DNA from: an uncultured Clostridia bacterium
GTDB taxonomy: Bacteria; Bacillota; Clostridia; Oscillospirales; Oscillospiraceae
Direction of reading: 5' to 3'
Assembly: GCA_945910975.1 (NCBI GenBank)
Contig: CAMDZY010000084.1
Coordinates: forward strand, 1 to 7,194
DNA: 7,194 nucleotides
How positions within the stretch are numbered: position 1 is the first letter of the stretch; every line of letters begins with the position of its first letter. The notes beneath the pieces are model-generated. The model was not told where the DNA came from. It saw nothing but the letters and a program-made list of their open reading frames with translations, and made no database searches. This document shows positions 5,166 to 7,194 of the stretch, piece after piece. The position numbers and the translations under genes were made by a program.

Positions 5166-7052
5166 TTACATCAGGCTGCAAACCAAATCGGTATACGCCG
5201 TGGGATCCTGCAAGGGCAGGTCGGCCATGATGCAGGCTTGCGCGTGGAGGATTTTGGCGTATTTTTCGGCTTTTTCCTTGTCGGTTTCCATCAGGTCGCG
5301 GATGGCGGCGACAGCGGGGTGGTTGCCGTTGATCTCCAAAATCCGACCGCCGTTCATGGGCATATCGGGGTTCATGCGGTGGAAATATTTTTCCATCTCA
5401 AAGCTCATGCCGGACTCCGGCACCATGCAGCACGGATGCTCGCCAAGAGAGGTCGACAATCTCACATCGCTGACCAAATCGCCAAGGGTTTCCTTGACAA
5501 ATTTTACGGTGTCCTCAAAACTCTTGGCCTGTTCCTCGGCCGCCTGCTTTTCATCCTCGGAATCCAGTTCCAAATCATCGGAGGAGATATTTTTGAATTC
5601 CTTGTCCATGAATTTTTGCAGCGTGGACGGCACAAATTCGTCTACATCCTCCGTGAAGAACAGCACGTCATAGCCCTTATCCTGCAATTTGGACATCTGC
5701 GGCAGCTGGGCAAGACGCTGGCGGCTTTCACCGGAGGCAAAGTAGATGTGCTTTTGTTCTTCCGGCATTGCCTCGACATATTCCTTCAGCGTGACCAGCT
5801 TGTTTTCCTTGCTCGACCAGAACAGCAGCAAATCTTGCAGCTTGTCCTTGTTCACGCCATAGTCGGCAACTGTGCCGTATTTCAGTTGGCGGCCAAAGGC
5901 GGCAAAGAATTTCTCATATTTTTCGCGGTCATTCTCCAGCAGCTTTGTCAACTCCGTGCGGATGCGCTTTTCCAGATTGTTGGCAATGAATTTCAGCTGA
6001 CGGTCATGCTGTAACATTTCACGCGAGATGTTCAAGCTCAAATCCTGCGAATCCACCACGCCGCGCACAAAGCGGAAGTGATCTGGCAGCAGATCCTCGC
6101 AGTTTTCCATAATCATCACGCCGGAGGAGTACAGCTGCAAGCCTTTTTTAAAGTCCTTGGTGTAGAAATCATAGGGAGCCTTTGCCGGGATGAACAGCAA
6201 CGTCTTGTAGGCAACCGTGCCCTCAACGCTTGCCTGAATGGTGGCAATCGGCGGCTCATAGTCGAAGAATTTTTCACGGTAGAACTGATTGGTTTCTTCC
6301 TCGGTTACATCCTTCTTGTTCCGCTGCCAGATGGGAACCATGGAGTTGAGCGTCTGCACCTCGGTGACGGTTTCATATTCCGGCTTATCCTCCGGGCTGT
6401 CCTCTTTTTTGCGGGAGGTTTCCACTTCCATGCGGATGGGATAGCGAATGTAGTCGGAGTATTTCCAAATCAGTTCCTTGATTTCATAGGTTTCGAGGAA
6501 GCGGCTGTACTTTTCGTCCTCGGTGTCCTCTTTCAGCTTCATAATCACATCGGTACCGACACTTGCGCGTTCACAGGGCTGAATCGTGTAGCCGTCCGCT
6601 CCGGAGGATTGCCACATCCACGCCTGATCGGAGCCGTACTTTTTGGAAACGACCGTGATCGTGTCGGCCGCCATAAACGCCGAGTAGAAGCCAACGCCAA
6701 ACTGGCCGATGATGTCGATGTCGTCGGCTTTTTCCATTTCCTGCTTAAATTGCAGGGAACCGGATTTGCAGATCGTGCCGAGGTTGGCTTCCATCTCGTC
6801 CTTGTCCATGCCGATGCCGTTGTCGCTGACGGTCAGGATGCGGTTTTTCTCGTCGCGCGCAATGGTAATGGCAAACTCGTCCGCATTCAGCCCAACATTT
6901 TCATCCGTCAGTGCAATATATGCCAGCTTATCAATGGCGTCTGACGCGTTTGAAATAATTTCACGCAGGAAAATTTCCTGATGTGTATAAATAGAGTGAA
7001 TCATCAAATCCAGCAGCCGTTTGGATTCCGCCTGAAACTGCTTCTTTTCCAT
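5166..7052 (-). CDS. htpG: Molecular chaperone HtpG (bacterial Hsp90)
   Basis: This is a cytosolic homodimeric ATP-dependent chaperone of 628 residues, the usual HtpG length. The N-terminal GHKL ATPase domain (about 1-215) shows FLREIISNASDA with catalytic-type Glu31 and Asn35 (equivalent to Glu34 in E. coli by the surrounding motif), adenine-binding DNGIGM (Asp77 to Met82), the lid segment NLGTICKSGS (90-99) and GQFGVGFYS (116-124). A short charged linker (SRKKEDSPEDKPEYE) leads to the middle domain, which keeps SLNISREMLQ with Arg344, the ATP-contacting arginine position. The dimerisation domain is about 500-628 and has no MEEVD tail, as expected for bacteria. A GTG at 7061 could add MFF, but it overlaps the ribosome binding site, so the ATG at 7052 is used. 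The gene stands alone. A sigma-A promoter and CIRCE operator upstream point to HrcA repression and heat induction. The ORF is intact, with no missing motif noticed. Confidence 0.98.
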   Translation of the reverse strand: MEKKQFQAESKRLLDLMIHSIYTHQEIFLREIISNASDAIDKLAYIALTDENVGLNADEFAITIARDEKNRILTVSDNGIGMDKDEMEANLGTICKSGSLQFKQEMEKADDIDIIGQFGVGFYSAFMAADTITVVSKKYGSDQAWMWQSSGADGYTIQPCERASVGTDVIMKLKEDTEDEKYSRFLETYEIKELIWKYSDYIRYPIRMEVETSRKKEDSPEDKPEYETVTEVQTLNSMVPIWQRNKKDVTEEETNQFYREKFFDYEPPIATIQASVEGTVAYKTLLFIPAKAPYDFYTKDFKKGLQLYSSGVMIMENCEDLLPDHFRFVRGVVDSQDLSLNISREMLQHDRQLKFIANNLEKRIRTELTKLLENDREKYEKFFAAFGRQLKYGTVADYGVNKDKLQDLLLFWSSKENKLVTLKEYVEAMPEEQKHIYFASGESRQRLAQLPQMSKLQDKGYDVLFFTEDVDEFVPSTLQKFMDKEFKNISSDDLELDSEDEKQAAEEQAKSFEDTVKFVKETLGDLVSDVRLSTSLGEHPCCMVPESGMSFEMEKYFHRMNPDMPMNGGRILEINGNHPAVAAIRDLMETDKEKAEKYAKILHAQACIMADLPLQDPTAYTDLVCSLM

Positions 7053-7060
7053 AAAGAACA

Positions 7061-7066
7061 CTTCCT
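7061..7066 (-). promoter_or_regulatory. Ribosome binding site that decides the htpG start
   Basis: On the minus strand AGGAAG lies 8 nt before the ATG at 7052. The alternative GTG at 7059-7061 overlaps the last base of this site and so cannot use it. Confidence 0.82.
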
Positions 7067-7075
7067 AATCTGGTT

Positions 7076-7102
7076 TTAGCACTCCTTCATGTCGAGTGCT
7101 AA
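7076..7102 (-). promoter_or_regulatory. CIRCE operator (HrcA repressor binding site) of htpG
   Basis: This 27-bp element has the arms TTAGCACTC and GAGTGCTAA around a 9-bp spacer. Both arms match the CIRCE consensus in all nine positions and are perfect inverted copies. It starts 4 bp downstream of the -10 box, covering the predicted transcription start near 7100 and the first leader bases. Bound HrcA would therefore block initiation. HrcA is known to lose activity on heat shock, when GroEL is titrated by unfolded protein, so htpG should be heat-induced here. HrcA itself is not encoded in the window. Confidence 0.97.
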
Positions 7103-7106
7103 ATGT

Positions 7107-7134
7107 ATTATACCGCATTCCCACCAAATTGCAA
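7107..7134 (-). promoter_or_regulatory. Sigma-A promoter of htpG
   Basis: On the minus strand TATAAT (7107-7112) is preceded by TTGCAA (7129-7134, 4 of 6 matches to TTGACA) with a 16-bp spacer. Its position directly upstream of the CIRCE element supports it as the regulated promoter. A tract rich in A and T (7144-7188) lies further upstream and could act as an UP element. Confidence 0.82.
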
Positions 7135-7194
7135 CCCCCTACGGCAAAATTTTTGCAAAAAAAATCAAAAGAAAAGCGCAAAAAAATGATTGAC

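Noticed and set aside
5238..6944. Two long plus-strand ORFs (5238-6014 and 6078-6944), rich in hydrophobic residues, that could look like membrane proteins.
   Set aside because: They are antisense to htpG. The Phe/Leu/Val-rich composition results from reading Lys/Glu-rich htpG codons in reverse complement.

Overview
The window suggests an anaerobic member of the Clostridia (Firmicutes), with an Oscillospirales-like gut or sediment bacterium the most natural guess. The grounds are coding DNA of roughly 50-55% GC by eye with AT-rich intergenic stretches, strong AGGAGG-type ribosome binding sites, sigma-A type promoters, a textbook HrcA/CIRCE operator, an S-layer-homology (SLH) protein, and a very large oxygen-sensitive-type acyl-CoA dehydratase activase. 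No tRNA, rRNA, insertion sequence, CRISPR array or phage gene was seen.

Layout. Positions 1-3755 (minus strand) hold the first 1251 codons of a giant 2-hydroxyacyl-CoA dehydratase activase-related protein; its 3' end lies beyond the left edge. Because the frame runs off the edge, it is easily missed in favour of the long antisense ORFs that lie across it. I translated it codon by codon and found it open throughout. Positions 3756-4133 are a 378-bp divergent intergenic region. It carries a sigma-A promoter and a 5'-leader hairpin for the activase, a cluster of inverted repeats, and a perfect-consensus promoter for the next gene. Positions 4134-5075 (plus strand) encode a 313-residue exported protein with three SLH repeats and a C-terminal domain I do not recognise. 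A bidirectional terminator hairpin (5117-5156) separates it from htpG (5166-7052, minus strand), the bacterial Hsp90. Upstream of htpG lie a sigma-A promoter and a perfect 27-bp CIRCE element (7076-7102). The last 90 bases are AT-rich, with no gene seen.

How the genes relate. There are three separate transcription units: leftward activase, rightward SLH protein and leftward htpG. Nothing suggests a shared pathway. The activase would couple ATP hydrolysis to low-potential electron transfer in the cytoplasm, the SLH protein sits in the cell wall, and HtpG is a cytosolic chaperone placed under heat-shock repressor control. The points most worth following are the duplicated activase architecture, in which both halves keep the cluster cysteines at the same 39-residue spacing; the CIRCE control of htpG, which differs from Bacillus subtilis; and the structured intergenic region between the activase and SLH genes. 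I do not see convincing evidence of an entirely new multi-gene system here.
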